Below, one piece after another: positions 26,621 to 35,822 of a stretch of DNA of 64,000 nt; the stretch's first letter is position 1, and each line of letters opens with the position of its first letter. Location: assembly GCA_019118605.1 (NCBI GenBank), contig DWYP01000040.1, positions 1-64,000 on the forward strand. Direction: 5' to 3'. This stretch comes from Candidatus Alistipes faecavium. GTDB lineage: Bacteria > Bacteroidota > Bacteroidia > Bacteroidales > Rikenellaceae. The position numbers and the translations under genes are program-made. Below the pieces are notes generated by a model. That model saw only the letters and a program-made list of their open reading frames with translations, had not been told where the DNA came from and made no database searches.

Positions 26621-26668
26621 AAAAATGCGGGGCCGATGAAAAAACTTCATCAGCCCCGCATTTTTTTT
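26621..26668 (+). terminator. Long terminator hairpin
   Basis: Stem AATGCGGGGC / GCCCCGCATT continues past one mismatch into GATGAA/TTCATC with loop AAAAC, then eight T. It ends the structured stretch on the plus strand and its A-rich 5' side could also serve the minus strand. Confidence 0.85.
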
Positions 26669-26680
26669 CATTGCCGCCTC

Positions 26681-26842
26681 CTCTTTGCGGCCCTCCGCCT
26701 CTCTTTGCGGCCCTCCGCCTCTCTTTGCGGCCCTCCGCCCGGCTTCGGGTTGCGGGCCTCTTCTCTTCCTTGCGGGTTGCGGCCCTCCGCCCGGTTTCGG
26801 GTTGCAGGCCTCTTCTCTTCCTTGCGGGTTGCGGCCCTCCGC
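26681..26842. repeat. Two nested minisatellites
   Basis: A 20-nt unit (CTCTTTGCGGCCCTCCGCCT) occurs three times from 26681 to about 26740. A 52-nt unit starting GGCCCTCCGCCCGG then occurs at 26729-26780 and 26781-26832 with two differences, and a partial copy follows. The array lies just downstream of the DUF3784 gene. Confidence 0.9.
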
Positions 26843-26867
26843 GGGCGTGCGGCTGTTTCGCCCCGGG

Positions 26868-27191
26868 CTACTTTTTCAGAAACCGCCCGCCGGTGTTGGC
26901 ATAGATCACCGCGAAGACGGCCCCGATTATCAGCCAGGCCGTCCCGGCGAACCACAGCCCCCGTCCGGGCCACACCTCGTCGGCCGCCATCAGCAGCACG
27001 CAGGCGGCGCAGTAGAGCATCAGCTTGCCCATGAAGCGGCACAGCGCCCGCTCGTCATACCGCTCGCGCTCCTTTTTCGGCATGGTGTTGTACCCGGCGA
27101 TCAACCACGCTCCGCGTCCCGCGAGCAGGAAGATCCCCATCACGACGAAGAGCAGGCAGAATCCTCCGCAGATGCACAGCTTGACAGTCAT
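26868..27191 (-). CDS. DUF3784 small membrane protein
   Basis: A 107-residue protein with three hydrophobic helices (LCICGGFCLLFVVMGIFLLA, LMLYCAACVLLMAADE, WFAGTAWLIIGAVFAVIYA). The motif AGYNTMPKKERERYD after the first helix is the hallmark of DUF3784 proteins, inner-membrane proteins of unknown function frequent in Bacteroidetes and Firmicutes. It begins 12 nt after the purB stop and is probably read from the same transcript. The C terminus ends NTGGRFLKK. Confidence 0.8.
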   Translation of the reverse strand: MTVKLCICGGFCLLFVVMGIFLLAGRGAWLIAGYNTMPKKERERYDERALCRFMGKLMLYCAACVLLMAADEVWPGRGLWFAGTAWLIIGAVFAVIYANTGGRFLKK

Positions 27192-27203
27192 GGCCGCAGT
27201 CCG

Positions 27204-28559
27204 TTAGCGGAAAACCCCCGTGTAGGTCGAGGGCGAGAGGGCGCGCAGCTCCTCCTTCACCGACTCCCGGACGTCGAGCGTCTCGATGAACGCCGCAATC
27301 GCCTCGCGGGTGATATGGGTGTTCGTGCGCGTGAGGGCCTTCAGCGCCTCGTAGGGCTTCGGGAAGCCTTCGCGGCGCAGGATCGTCTGGATGCCCTCGG
27401 CCACTACGGCCCAGTTCTGCTCCAGGTCGCGTGCCAGGGCCTCCTCGTTGAGGATCACCTTCCCGAGGCCCTTCATGAGCGACTGCAGGGCGATCAGCGC
27501 GTGGGCCATCGGCACGCCGACGTTGCGCAGCACGGTCGAGTCGGTGAGGTCGCGCTGCAGGCGCGAGACGGGGAGTTTCGACGACAGGTGCCCGAAGACG
27601 GCATTGGCGATGCCGAAGTTGCCCTCGGCGTTCTCGAAGTCGATGGGGTTGACCTTGTGGGGCATGGCGCTCGAACCGACCTCCCCGGCCTTGATGCGCT
27701 GCTTGAAATACTCCATCGAGATGTAAGTCCACATGTCGCGCGAGAGGTCGATCAGGATGGTGTCGATGCGCTTCATGGCGTCGAAGATCGCCGCAAGGTT
27801 GTCGTAATGCTCGATCTGCGTGGTGTACTGCGAGCGGCTCAGCCCCAGGGTCTCGCCTACGAAGCGGTTGGCGAAGGCCACCCAGTCGCGGTCGGGATAG
27901 GCGGCGTGGTGGGCGTTGAAGTTGCCCGTGGCGCCTCCGAACTTCGCCGGAACGGCGATGGCGCGCAACTGGGCCAACTGCTTGTCGAGGCGCTCGACGT
28001 AGACCATGAATTCCTTGCCCAGCGAGGTGGGCGAGGCGGGCTGTCCGTGGGTGCGGGCGAGCATCGGCACCGTGCGCCACTCGCGGGCGAATTCCGCGAG
28101 CTTGCCGCGCACCTCCTCGACGGCGGGGAAGTAGACCTCGGCGAGGGCCTCCTTCAGCGAGAGGGGGATGGCCGTGTTGTTGATGTCCTGCGAGGTGAGC
28201 CCGAAGTGCACGAACTCCTTGAAGTCCCCGAGCCCCAGGGCGTCCATCTTCTCCTTGATGATGTACTCCACGGCCTTGACGTCGTGGTTGGTGACCGACT
28301 CGATCTCCTTCACGCGCTCGGCGTCCGAGGCCGAGAAATCGGTGTAGAGCGCCCGCAGGGCTGCGAACTTCGAGGGGTCGACGCCCTTGAGCTGCGGGAG
28401 GGGCAGCTCGCACAGCGCGATGAAGTACTCCACCTCGACGCGGATGCGGTAGCGGATCAGTGCCTGTTCGGAAAAATAATCGGCGAGTTTTTCCGTTTTG
28501 TTACGGTAGCGTCCGTCGACGGGCGAGATGGCGGTCAGCGGGGTCAGAAGTGTTGACAT
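27204..28559 (-). CDS. purB: Adenylosuccinate lyase
   Basis: A 451-residue enzyme of the fumarase/aspartase superfamily. It cleaves SAICAR to AICAR and adenylosuccinate to AMP in purine synthesis. The signature GSSAMPHKVNPIDFENAEGN is intact; FVHFGLTSQDINNTAIP and ARTHGQPASPTSLGKE supply the substrate-binding segments and the catalytic His. The opening LTAISPVDGRYRNKT is the standard N terminus of the E. coli-like PurB subgroup. The start at 28559 follows from this. Purine genes are not clustered here. DUF3784 follows immediately. Confidence 0.97.
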   Translation of the reverse strand: MSTLLTPLTAISPVDGRYRNKTEKLADYFSEQALIRYRIRVEVEYFIALCELPLPQLKGVDPSKFAALRALYTDFSASDAERVKEIESVTNHDVKAVEYIIKEKMDALGLGDFKEFVHFGLTSQDINNTAIPLSLKEALAEVYFPAVEEVRGKLAEFAREWRTVPMLARTHGQPASPTSLGKEFMVYVERLDKQLAQLRAIAVPAKFGGATGNFNAHHAAYPDRDWVAFANRFVGETLGLSRSQYTTQIEHYDNLAAIFDAMKRIDTILIDLSRDMWTYISMEYFKQRIKAGEVGSSAMPHKVNPIDFENAEGNFGIANAVFGHLSSKLPVSRLQRDLTDSTVLRNVGVPMAHALIALQSLMKGLGKVILNEEALARDLEQNWAVVAEGIQTILRREGFPKPYEALKALTRTNTHITREAIAAFIETLDVRESVKEELRALSPSTYTGVFR

Positions 28560-28694
28560 GGGTTCGATATTTTATATTTGCATGTATGTCGCGCGGGTCA
28601 GCGTCCTGCGGCAGTCCCTTCCGGGAGAGGCGCCGCGGGATCCCGATGCGGCGGCCGCGGGGCGCGGAAGCGCCTCCGGCCGCTTTTCCGGCAT

Positions 28695-28742
28695 CAAATT
28701 TACGACAATAAATTGAAATACGCATAATTTTCCCTACCTTTG
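28695..28742. promoter_or_regulatory. Divergent promoters for purB and DUF4834-mlaEF
   Basis: Plus strand: TTG 28713-28715, 19 nt, TACCTTTG 28735-28742, 21 nt before the DUF4834 start. Minus strand: TAAATTTG at 28702-28695, 135 nt before purB; its -33 is weak. The 28560-28690 stretch is GC-rich and otherwise empty, apart from a stray plus-strand TATATTTG at 28573-28580. Confidence 0.55.
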
Positions 28743-28763
28743 TGGGACTGAACGGACAAGGAG

Positions 28764-29162
28764 ATGAAATACCTGATGGCAATTATCGACGCTCTGGCGG
28801 GCTTCGTGCAGCGCAATCCGCTGACCGTGCTCGTCATCCTCATCCTGGCGATAGGAGCCCCTGCGCTGCTCAAGGGCATCGCACTTGTCATATTGTACTT
28901 TTTTATGGGACTGTTGATATTGATTCTGGTCGGGGCCCTGCTGCTCCGCTGGCACATGAACAAGATCCGCCGGCAGATGGAGGAGCAGTTCGGAGCCTCG
29001 GGCCGTACGCAGGGAGACTACCGGCAGGCCCGGGATCCCTATGCCGACCACACCCGGGGCCGGGAGGGTGAGGTGCGCGTGCACCGCACCTCCGGGGAGC
29101 CCGAGAAACGCGTCTCGAAGGACGTGGGCGACTACATCGACTTCGAAGAGGAAAAGAACTGA
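28764..29162 (+). CDS. DUF4834 family membrane protein
   Basis: A 132-residue protein. Two hydrophobic helices occupy residues about 17-62 (PLTVLVILILAIGAPALLKG, LVILYFFMGLLILILVGALL), followed by a basic, polar tail (HMNKIRRQMEEQFG) and a charged, low-complexity C terminus ending KDVGDYIDFEEEKN. This layout matches DUF4834 of Bacteroidales. Its function is unknown. It is 5 nt upstream of mlaE, so a link to the Mla-type lipid transporter is plausible from operon structure. Confidence 0.75.
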   Translation: MKYLMAIIDALAGFVQRNPLTVLVILILAIGAPALLKGIALVILYFFMGLLILILVGALLLRWHMNKIRRQMEEQFGASGRTQGDYRQARDPYADHTRGREGEVRVHRTSGEPEKRVSKDVGDYIDFEEEKN

Positions 29163-29167
29163 CGGCC

Positions 29168-29911
29168 ATGCTGCGGATTTTCGGACTCATAGGGCGCTAC
29201 TTCATGCTGATGGGAAAGGTCTTTTCCCGTCCGGAGAAGGCCGCGATATACCGCCGGAGGATCATCTACGAAATGGAGTCCCTCGGCGTCAACTCCATCG
29301 GACTGACGGCCATCATCTCGGTGTTCATCGGCGCGGTGATCACCCTGCAGATGTCGATCAACCTCGACTCGCCCTTCATTCCCAAGTCGATGATCGGCTA
29401 CGCCACGCGCGAGACGATGATCCTGGAGTTCTCCTCGGCGGTCGTGGCGCTGATCCTCGCCGGGAAGGTCGGCTCGAGCATCGCCTCCGAGATCGGCACG
29501 ATGCGCATCACCGAGCAGATCGACGCCCTCGAGATCATGGGCGTGAACTCGGCGTCGTACCTCATCCTCCCGAAGATCGTCGCCTCGATGCTCTTCTTCC
29601 CCTTTCTGACGATCCTCTCGATCCTGATCGGCGTGATCGGCGGCTGGGCCATCGCCGCCGTGACGGGCATCATGATCCCGGCCGACTATGTCGAGGGGCT
29701 GCACATGGACTTCAAGGTCTACTCGATCGTCTACACGCTCATCAAGATGGTCTTCTTCGCCTACATCATCACCTCGATCTCGGCCTTCTTCGGGTACTAC
29801 GCCCGGGGCAACTCGCTCGAGGTCGGCACGGCGTCGACGCGCGCCGTGGTGGTAAGCTGCGTGGTGGTGCTGCTCTTCGACCTGATCCTCACGCAAATCC
29901 TCCTGATATGA
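29168..29911 (+). CDS. mlaE: MlaE-family ABC permease
   Basis: A 247-residue inner-membrane permease of the phospholipid/Mce type. It has the MlaE hallmarks: YRRRIIYEMESLGVNSIGLTA at the N terminus, the conserved EIGTMRITEQIDALEIMGVN coupling segment, and helices such as FFPFLTILSILIGVIGGWAIA. In Mla systems the permease and MlaF move phospholipids between inner and outer membranes and keep outer-membrane asymmetry. Its TGA overlaps the ATG of the ATPase gene by four bases. No MCE-domain (MlaD) gene follows, as minisatellite DNA and gapA come next; MlaD must be elsewhere or absent. Confidence 0.92.
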   Translation: MLRIFGLIGRYFMLMGKVFSRPEKAAIYRRRIIYEMESLGVNSIGLTAIISVFIGAVITLQMSINLDSPFIPKSMIGYATRETMILEFSSAVVALILAGKVGSSIASEIGTMRITEQIDALEIMGVNSASYLILPKIVASMLFFPFLTILSILIGVIGGWAIAAVTGIMIPADYVEGLHMDFKVYSIVYTLIKMVFFAYIITSISAFFGYYARGNSLEVGTASTRAVVVSCVVVLLFDLILTQILLI

Positions 29912-30663
29912 TACGTGCCGAACATATCGTCAAGTCGTTCGACGGAAGGGTGGTGCTCGACGACATCTCGGTGGAGTTCGAGTCCGGGAAGACGAACCTC
30001 ATCATCGGACGCAGCGGCTCGGGCAAGACCGTGCTGCTGAAGACCCTTGTGGGACTGCACACACCCGATTCCGGGGACGTGTGGTACGACGAGGTGAACT
30101 TCACGCGCCTGGGGTTCCGCGAGCGCAAGACCATCCGCAAGGACATCGGCATGATCTTCCAGGGCGGGGCGCTGCTCGACTCCTCGACGGTCGTCGAGAA
30201 CGTCAAGCTGCCCCTCGACCTCTTCACGGCGCAGAGCGAGCGCGAGAAGATGGAGCGGGTGAACTTCTGCCTGCAGCGCGTGCGGCTCGAGAACGCCAAC
30301 GACCTCTATCCTGCGGAGCTCTCGGGCGGCATGATCAAGCGCGTGGCCATCGCGCGGGCCATCGTGATGAACCCGCGCTACCTGTTCTGCGACGAGCCCA
30401 ACTCGGGCCTCGACCCGCAGACCTCGATCGTCATCGACAACCTGATCCACGAGATCACCCACGAATACGGCATGACGACGATCATCAACACCCACGACAT
30501 GAACTCCGTGATGGAGATCGGCGAGAAGATCGTCTACATCCACCAGGGGCGCAAGTGGTGGGAGGGCACCAAGGAGGAGATCCTCCACGCCGAGAACCGG
30601 GAGCTGAACGATTTCGTCTTCGCCTCGGCGATGGCCAAGCGGGCCAAGCGGGTTACCGAATAG
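29908..30663 (+). CDS. mlaF: MlaF-family ABC ATPase
   Basis: A 251-residue ATP-binding subunit. Walker A is GRSGSGKT, the Q-loop lies in GMIFQGGALLDS, the signature LSGGMIKRVAIARA, Walker B YLFCDEPNSGLDP, and the switch His is in NTHDMNSVMEIGE. The GGALLDSSTVVENVKLPL stretch is typical of MlaF/Mkl rather than other ABC proteins. The start ATG lies in the four-base overlap with mlaE; a longer frame upstream belongs to another phase and is not used. It powers lipid transport by the MlaE permease. Confidence 0.93.
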   Translation: MIRAEHIVKSFDGRVVLDDISVEFESGKTNLIIGRSGSGKTVLLKTLVGLHTPDSGDVWYDEVNFTRLGFRERKTIRKDIGMIFQGGALLDSSTVVENVKLPLDLFTAQSEREKMERVNFCLQRVRLENANDLYPAELSGGMIKRVAIARAIVMNPRYLFCDEPNSGLDPQTSIVIDNLIHEITHEYGMTTIINTHDMNSVMEIGEKIVYIHQGRKWWEGTKEEILHAENRELNDFVFASAMAKRAKRVTE

Positions 30664-30788
30664 CCGGGGGCCAGGAGAGAAACAGGCCGGGCCGGGAGAG
30701 AAACAGACCGGGGCCGGGAGAGAAGCAGGCCGAAGCCGGAAGAGAAACAGGCCGGGCCAGAAGAGAAACAGGCCGGGCCGGAAAGGTC
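30664..30788. repeat. Minisatellite after mlaF
   Basis: Five imperfect copies of a 20-25 nt unit with core AGAGAARCAGRCCG begin directly after the mlaF stop codon. Nothing else is seen until the gapA promoter. Confidence 0.85.
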
Positions 30789-30813
30789 ATCGTAAAAATA
30801 TTTATTTTTTTAC

Positions 30814-30844
30814 TTGCGTAAGTTGTAGAAAGTATGTACTTTTG
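30814..30844 (+). promoter_or_regulatory. gapA promoter
   Basis: TTG at 30814-30816 and TACTTTTG at 30837-30844 with 20 nt between them; the gene starts 53 nt further on, after an AT-rich leader suited to high expression. Confidence 0.7.
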
Positions 30845-30878
30845 CGCTGTGAAAAAAATAACGCAAGCGTTTTATTAA

Positions 30879-31913
<1,035 letters not shown>

Positions 31914-31932
31914 TCGGAGCCATCCGACGAAA

Positions 31933-31968
31933 GAAAAAAGGGAATCCCGCGAGGGGTTCCCTTTTTTT
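31933..31968. terminator. gapA terminator
   Basis: GGGAATCCC pairs with GGGGTTCCC around a GCGA (GNRA) loop, flanked by seven A and seven T. Twenty nucleotides after the gapA stop; A/T symmetry allows bidirectional use. Confidence 0.9.
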
Positions 31969-31970
31969 GT

Positions 31971-32172
31971 TGTGGGTGCCGAGGTGGCGGGGTGCCGCGT
32001 CTCTGCGTCTCTGCGTCTGCCGTGTCCGCCGTGGGGTCGTGTCTGCCGTGTCCGCCGTGGGGTGTCGCGGGGGCCGCGTCTGCAGTGGGAACCGTGAGGG
32101 CCGCGTCTGCGGTGTCTGCGGCCGGAACTTCCCGAGATGGGCTGGTTCGCGGCCGGAACTTCCCGGCGGGGG
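31971..32172. repeat. Degenerate minisatellite cluster
   Basis: Several units coexist: TCTCTGCG twice near 31999; a 23-nt unit GTCTGCCGTGTCCGCCGTGG.. at 32015 and 32041; GGGCCGCGTCTGC at 32071 and 32098; GCGGCCGGAACTTCCCG at 32118 and 32149. A third, diverged copy of the last unit (32180-32196) lies inside the end of the adjacent minus-strand gene and encodes its EDPAAK tail. No gene is seen in the cluster. Confidence 0.8.
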
Positions 32173-32601
32173 CTACTTTGCGGCCGGATCTTCCTGCGAG
32201 GAGGACTGCTTCGCGGCCTTCAGCTCGATCGAGGCCCCCGACCACTGGTTGACCTTCCGCTTCTCGGTGCGCAGCAGGCGCCCGGCGCAGAAGAGGCGGA
32301 TCTCGATGTCGAAGGGCCGCGTGGCGTCGATGTCGTTGCCTTCGGGAAGGGTGTGGGGAATGATGTATGCGTAGAGCAGGATATGGTCGCAGGGAGGCGT
32401 TTCGAGCGCCACGCAGCTGCGGTCGGGCAGTCCGTCGGGTTTTGCCGGGAGGTTCGCCCCGACTTCGGCGACCTCCGAGGCCGCCGAGACGAATCCCGTG
32501 CGGCGGTCGTCGGCGTCGAAACATCCGCACATCAGCGCGGCATTGTAGCGCCACCACGCTTCGTAGCGGCATTTGAGCTCGATTTTGAATCCTTTCTCCA
32601 T
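32173..32601 (-). CDS. Hypothetical protein
   Basis: A 142-residue protein that I do not recognise. It has no signal peptide or transmembrane helix. The body opens MEKGFKIELKCRYEAWWRYN and mixes strands with loops (HILLYAYIIPHTLPEG, FDIEIRLFCAGRLLRTEKRK). Five cysteines are present, two of them close together in MCGCFDADD, but no metal motif is evident. The tail after IELKAAKQ is low complexity and overlaps the neighbouring repeat cluster. It has its own TATCTTTG promoter, which supports a real gene. It is alone on the minus strand between gapA and DUF177. Function unknown. Confidence 0.65.
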   Translation of the reverse strand: MEKGFKIELKCRYEAWWRYNAALMCGCFDADDRRTGFVSAASEVAEVGANLPAKPDGLPDRSCVALETPPCDHILLYAYIIPHTLPEGNDIDATRPFDIEIRLFCAGRLLRTEKRKVNQWSGASIELKAAKQSSSQEDPAAK

Positions 32602-32654
32602 GTTGCAGGCGTTCGGGGCGCCGGCGCGGCCTCCGCGCGTCGCGCGCCTTCACA

Positions 32655-32686
32655 CAAAGATAATGCACCGCGGCGAGCCGGCCAAA
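32655..32686 (-). promoter_or_regulatory. Promoter of the hypothetical gene
   Basis: Minus strand TATCTTTG at 32662-32655 with TTTG at 32686-32683, 20 nt apart; the gene starts 53 nt downstream. Confidence 0.6.
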
Positions 32687-32733
32687 TTTATTTGCGGCGC
32701 CCCGGCCCCGGAGCGCTAAATCTCGGCGTTTTC

Positions 32734-32764
32734 TTTGCAAATATTTTATTTTTTAGTAACTTTG
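32734..32764 (+). promoter_or_regulatory. DUF177-rpmF-plsX-fabH promoter
   Basis: TTTG at 32734-32737 and TAACTTTG at 32757-32764, exactly 19 nt apart. This argues against any start codon before about 32771 for the DUF177 gene. Confidence 0.75.
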
Positions 32765-32785
32765 CGCACTAAACGTGTTCAAGTA

Positions 32786-33409
32786 GTGGGAACTCAGAGC
32801 TATTCGATCGTCTTTCAGGGTCTTTCGGCCGGTCGTCACGAATTCCGTTTCGAGGTGGGCAAGGGCCTCTTCGAGGAGTTTCAGAGTACGGAGATCAAGG
32901 ACGGGAAGTGCGACGTGGAGGTGGCGCTGGAACGCAGCGACGCGCACCTCGAGCTCGAGATCCGCATTACGGGCCATGTGATCGTCGCGTGCGACCGCTG
33001 TCTGGAGGACTGCAGCATTCCGATCGACTTCGAAGGCCGGTTGCCGGTGCGTTTCTCGGACGAGGTGCACGAATGGGACGGGGAGGTGCTGTGGCTGCTT
33101 CCGGGCGAAAACAGCATCGACCTCTCGCAGTACGTCTATGAGAGCATCGTGCTGTCGCTTCCCTACCAGCGGGTGCATCCCGAAGGGGAGTGCGATCCCG
33201 ACATGCTCGGACGTTTCAGGATCGTCTCGCAGGACGAGTTCGCCACGCTCGAGCGGCAGAGCGAACAGCCGGAGAACACGGGGGAGCAGTGGGCGAAGCT
33301 CGCCGCGCTGCGCGAACGCATGGAGCACGAGACGGCAGAACCGGACGCCCCGGACGCCCCGGACGCCCCGGCGGAGCGGAAACAGAAAAGTGAGGAAAAA
33401 GAGAAATAG
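32786..33409 (+). CDS. DUF177 (YceD-like) protein
   Basis: A 207-residue protein if translation begins at the GTG at 32786 (MGTQSYSIVFQGLSAGRHEF). The frame is open further upstream, but that part contains the -33/-7 promoter, so it cannot be in the mRNA. The core has the DUF177 zinc-like pair in VACDRCLEDCSIPI and the family strand ALERSDAHLELEIRITGHV. DUF177 proteins sit directly before rpmF in most bacteria and influence 23S rRNA maturation in some. The C terminus carries three tandem DAP triplets from a 9-nt DNA repeat. The rpmF start is 30 nt downstream. Confidence 0.85.
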   Translation: MGTQSYSIVFQGLSAGRHEFRFEVGKGLFEEFQSTEIKDGKCDVEVALERSDAHLELEIRITGHVIVACDRCLEDCSIPIDFEGRLPVRFSDEVHEWDGEVLWLLPGENSIDLSQYVYESIVLSLPYQRVHPEGECDPDMLGRFRIVSQDEFATLERQSEQPENTGEQWAKLAALRERMEHETAEPDAPDAPDAPAERKQKSEEKEK

Positions 33410-33439
33410 ATACGTTAAACTTATAACAACAACAGTAAA

Positions 33440-33625
33440 ATGGCACATCCTAAACACAAAATCTCGTCGACGCGACGCGATAAGCGCAGAACCCACTACA
33501 AGGCCGCTGTTCCGACGGTCGTAACCTGCTCGAACTGCGGCGCAGCCGTGCTGTACCACCGGGTATGCCCCGAGTGCGGCTACTATCGCGGAAAGCTCGC
33601 CATCGAGAAGAAGGCCGCCGAATAG
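33440..33625 (+). CDS. rpmF: 50S ribosomal protein L32
   Basis: A 61-residue protein. [20 protein letters not shown] is the conserved N terminus, and CSNCG plus CPECGYY give the four zinc-binding cysteines of the zinc-dependent L32 form. It is part of the large ribosomal subunit. The order DUF177, rpmF, plsX, fabH is conserved across bacteria and links ribosome supply with fatty acid synthesis. Confidence 0.97.
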   Translation: MAHPKHKISSTRRDKRRTHYKAAVPTVVTCSNCGAAVLYHRVCPECGYYRGKLAIEKKAAE

Positions 33626-33641
33626 TTTCCGGCGGGCCGAA

Positions 33642-33675
33642 GAGAGCGCCGTTCCGACGGAACGCCCTCTTTTTT
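33642..33675 (+). terminator. Intercistronic terminator or attenuator after rpmF
   Basis: An imperfect hairpin (GAGAGCGCCGTTCC / GGAACGCCCTCT) followed by six T lies between rpmF and plsX. It would lower plsX-fabH transcription relative to rpmF. Confidence 0.65.
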
Positions 33676-33781
33676 CAGTGAACAAAGGCCGTTGTGCCGA
33701 TCCGCATGCGGAAGACCGGGCTGTGGCAGGGTCTTGTGCAAGTCGGGAGGTCGGGGCCGAAGCAAACAACCATACCGCAAG

Positions 33782-34729
33782 ATGATAAAAATTGGTATAG
33801 ATGCGATGGGCGGCGATTTCGCCCCCGAAGCAGCGGTCAAGGGCGCAGTGATGGCTCTTGAGACGATCGGCGCGGAGAGCCGTATCGTCCTGTTCGGCGA
33901 CGAGCGTCAGATCCGTACCATTCTGGAGTCGGAGGGCTGCCCGACCGAGCGATTCGATATCGTGGCGACCACCGAAGTGATCGAAATGGGCGACCATCCG
34001 GCCAAGGCATTCCAGTCCAAGGCCGATTCGAGCATTACGGTGGGATTCGGCTACCTGGCCAAAGGCGCGATCGACGGCTTCGCCAGCGCCGGTTCCACCG
34101 GCGCCATGATGGTGGGGTCGATGTATGCCGTCAAGCCGATCGAGGGCGTCATTCGCCCGACGATCTCGTCGACCGTACCCACGGTGTCGGGACGTCCGGC
34201 GCTGCTGCTCGACGTAGGCCTGAACGTGGACTGCAGGCCCGAGGTGCTGGCCCAGTACGGACTGATCGGTTCGATCTATGCCGAATCGGTGCTGGGGATC
34301 GAGAATCCCCGTGTCGCCGTGCTCAACATCGGCGAGGAGGAGGCCAAGGGCAATGCGCAGGTCAAGGCGGCGCACGAACTGCTCAAGGCCGAGCCGCGGA
34401 TCCGTTTTGTCGGCAACGTCGAGGGTTCGCACATCTTCTCGGGCAAGGTGGCCGACGTGATCGTCTGCGACGGTTTCGTGGGCAACACGGTGCTGAAGAT
34501 GGCCGAAGGCCTTTATCGGATCAATCGGGCCCTGGAGGTGAAGCATCCCTTCTGGAGCGCCATGAACTATGAAAACGTCGGCGGCACGCCCGTATTGGGC
34601 GTCAATGCCCCGGTGATCATCGGCCACGGGTGCTCCACGCCGCTGGCCATCAAGAACATGATCCGCTCGACGGAGCAGGTCATCAAGGCCGGGCTGACGG
34701 AGAAGCTGCGCCGGGCGTTTCAAAACTAA
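33782..34729 (+). CDS. plsX: Phosphate acyltransferase PlsX
   Basis: A 315-residue enzyme that converts acyl-ACP to acyl-phosphate for phospholipid synthesis. Family motifs: [19 protein letters not shown] at the start, [45 protein letters not shown], and [16 protein letters not shown]. The start at 33782 begins with the canonical IGIDAMGGD region; the open frame before it is Cys/Arg-rich and not conserved. A soluble or peripheral membrane protein. fabH follows after 23 nt. Confidence 0.96.
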   Translation: MIKIGIDAMGGDFAPEAAVKGAVMALETIGAESRIVLFGDERQIRTILESEGCPTERFDIVATTEVIEMGDHPAKAFQSKADSSITVGFGYLAKGAIDGFASAGSTGAMMVGSMYAVKPIEGVIRPTISSTVPTVSGRPALLLDVGLNVDCRPEVLAQYGLIGSIYAESVLGIENPRVAVLNIGEEEAKGNAQVKAAHELLKAEPRIRFVGNVEGSHIFSGKVADVIVCDGFVGNTVLKMAEGLYRINRALEVKHPFWSAMNYENVGGTPVLGVNAPVIIGHGCSTPLAIKNMIRSTEQVIKAGLTEKLRRAFQN

Positions 34730-34752
34730 TCACGAACAAACAACACAAAGGA

Positions 34753-35757
34753 ATGGGAAAAATCACAGCAGCGATAACGGGCGTAGGCGAGTACCTCCCC
34801 GATTATATTCTCACGAATGACGAACTGAGCCACATGGTCGACACGAACGACGAGTGGATCATGTCGCACACGGGTATCAAGACGCGCCACATCCTCAAGG
34901 GCGAAGGCATCGGCAGCTCCTACATGGGTGCTCGTGCCGTCATCAACCTGCTCGACAAGACGGGTGTCGATCCGATGTCGATCGACGCGGTGATCTGCGC
35001 GACGGTCACCCCCGACATGTTCTTCCCCTCGACGGGCAACCTGATCGCCGACCAGGCGGGCTGCAAGAACGCCTTCGCATACGACGTGTCGGCCGCGTGC
35101 AGCGGATTCCTCTTTGCCTTGACGACCGGCGCGAAGTTCATCGAGGCGGGTTCGTGCAAGCGCGTCATCGTCGTCGGCGCCGACAAGATGTCGTCGATCG
35201 TCGACTATACCGACCGTTCGACCTGCCCGTTGTTCGGAGATGCTGCTGCCGCCGTGCTGCTCGAGCCCAATACCGAGGGATACGGCGTGATCGACTCGAT
35301 CCTGCGTTCCGACGGCTCGGGTGAGCTGCAGCTCTACATGAAGGCCGGCGGATCGCGCTATCCGGCATCGCTGGAGACCATTCAGAACAACTGGCACACG
35401 ATCATGTGGGACGGACACGCCGTCTTCAAGGCCGCCGTATCGAAGATGTCGGACGTTTCGGTCGAGATGATGGAGCGCCACCACCTCACGGGTGAGGACA
35501 TCCGCTTCCTGGTGCCCCACCAGGCGAATCTGCGCATCATCGACGCCACGGCGCGCCGCATGGGCATCACACAGGAGAAGTGCATGATCAACATCGACCG
35601 CAACGGCAACACCACGGCCGCGACGATCCCGACGTGTCTGTTCGACTACGAGAAGGAGCTGCGCAAGGGCGACAACCTGATTCTCGCGGCTTTCGGCGGC
35701 GGCTACACCTGGGGTGCGATGTATGTGAAATGGGCCTACGACGGCTCGAAGGCGTAA
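34753..35757 (+). CDS. fabH: 3-oxoacyl-ACP synthase III
   Basis: A 334-residue condensing enzyme that starts fatty acid synthesis by joining an acyl-CoA primer to malonyl-ACP. The catalytic triad is visible: Cys in [11 protein letters not shown], His in [11 protein letters not shown], Asn in [10 protein letters not shown]. The opening [19 protein letters not shown] and [15 protein letters not shown] are typical for the family. Bacteroidetes FabH enzymes often accept branched primers, which cannot be read here. It is the last gene of the DUF177-rpmF-plsX-fabH operon and is followed by a terminator. Confidence 0.97.
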   Translation: MGKITAAITGVGEYLPDYILTNDELSHMVDTNDEWIMSHTGIKTRHILKGEGIGSSYMGARAVINLLDKTGVDPMSIDAVICATVTPDMFFPSTGNLIADQAGCKNAFAYDVSAACSGFLFALTTGAKFIEAGSCKRVIVVGADKMSSIVDYTDRSTCPLFGDAAAAVLLEPNTEGYGVIDSILRSDGSGELQLYMKAGGSRYPASLETIQNNWHTIMWDGHAVFKAAVSKMSDVSVEMMERHHLTGEDIRFLVPHQANLRIIDATARRMGITQEKCMINIDRNGNTTAATIPTCLFDYEKELRKGDNLILAAFGGGYTWGAMYVKWAYDGSKA

Positions 35758-35784
35758 GCGGTTCCCAGAGAGTCGGTTGCACAG

Positions 35785-35813
35785 GGGCGGAGACGGGAGT
35801 TTCCGCCCTTTTT
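35785..35813 (+). terminator. fabH terminator
   Basis: Stem GGGCGGA / TCCGCCC with a 10-nt loop and a run of five T, 28 nt after the fabH stop. Confidence 0.8.
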
Positions 35814-35822
35814 GATGCGGCG

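Noticed and set aside
26371..26842. CRISPR array
   Set aside because: Units are directly adjacent without unique spacers and there are no cas genes.
28573..28580. Plus-strand TATATTTG near purB as a promoter
   Set aside because: No -33 box at the correct distance and a better promoter sits directly before the next plus-strand gene.
32735..32785. TTG start at 32735 for the DUF177 gene
   Set aside because: This stretch holds the -33 and -7 boxes 19 nt apart, so it should not be in the mRNA; GTG at 32786 is preferred.
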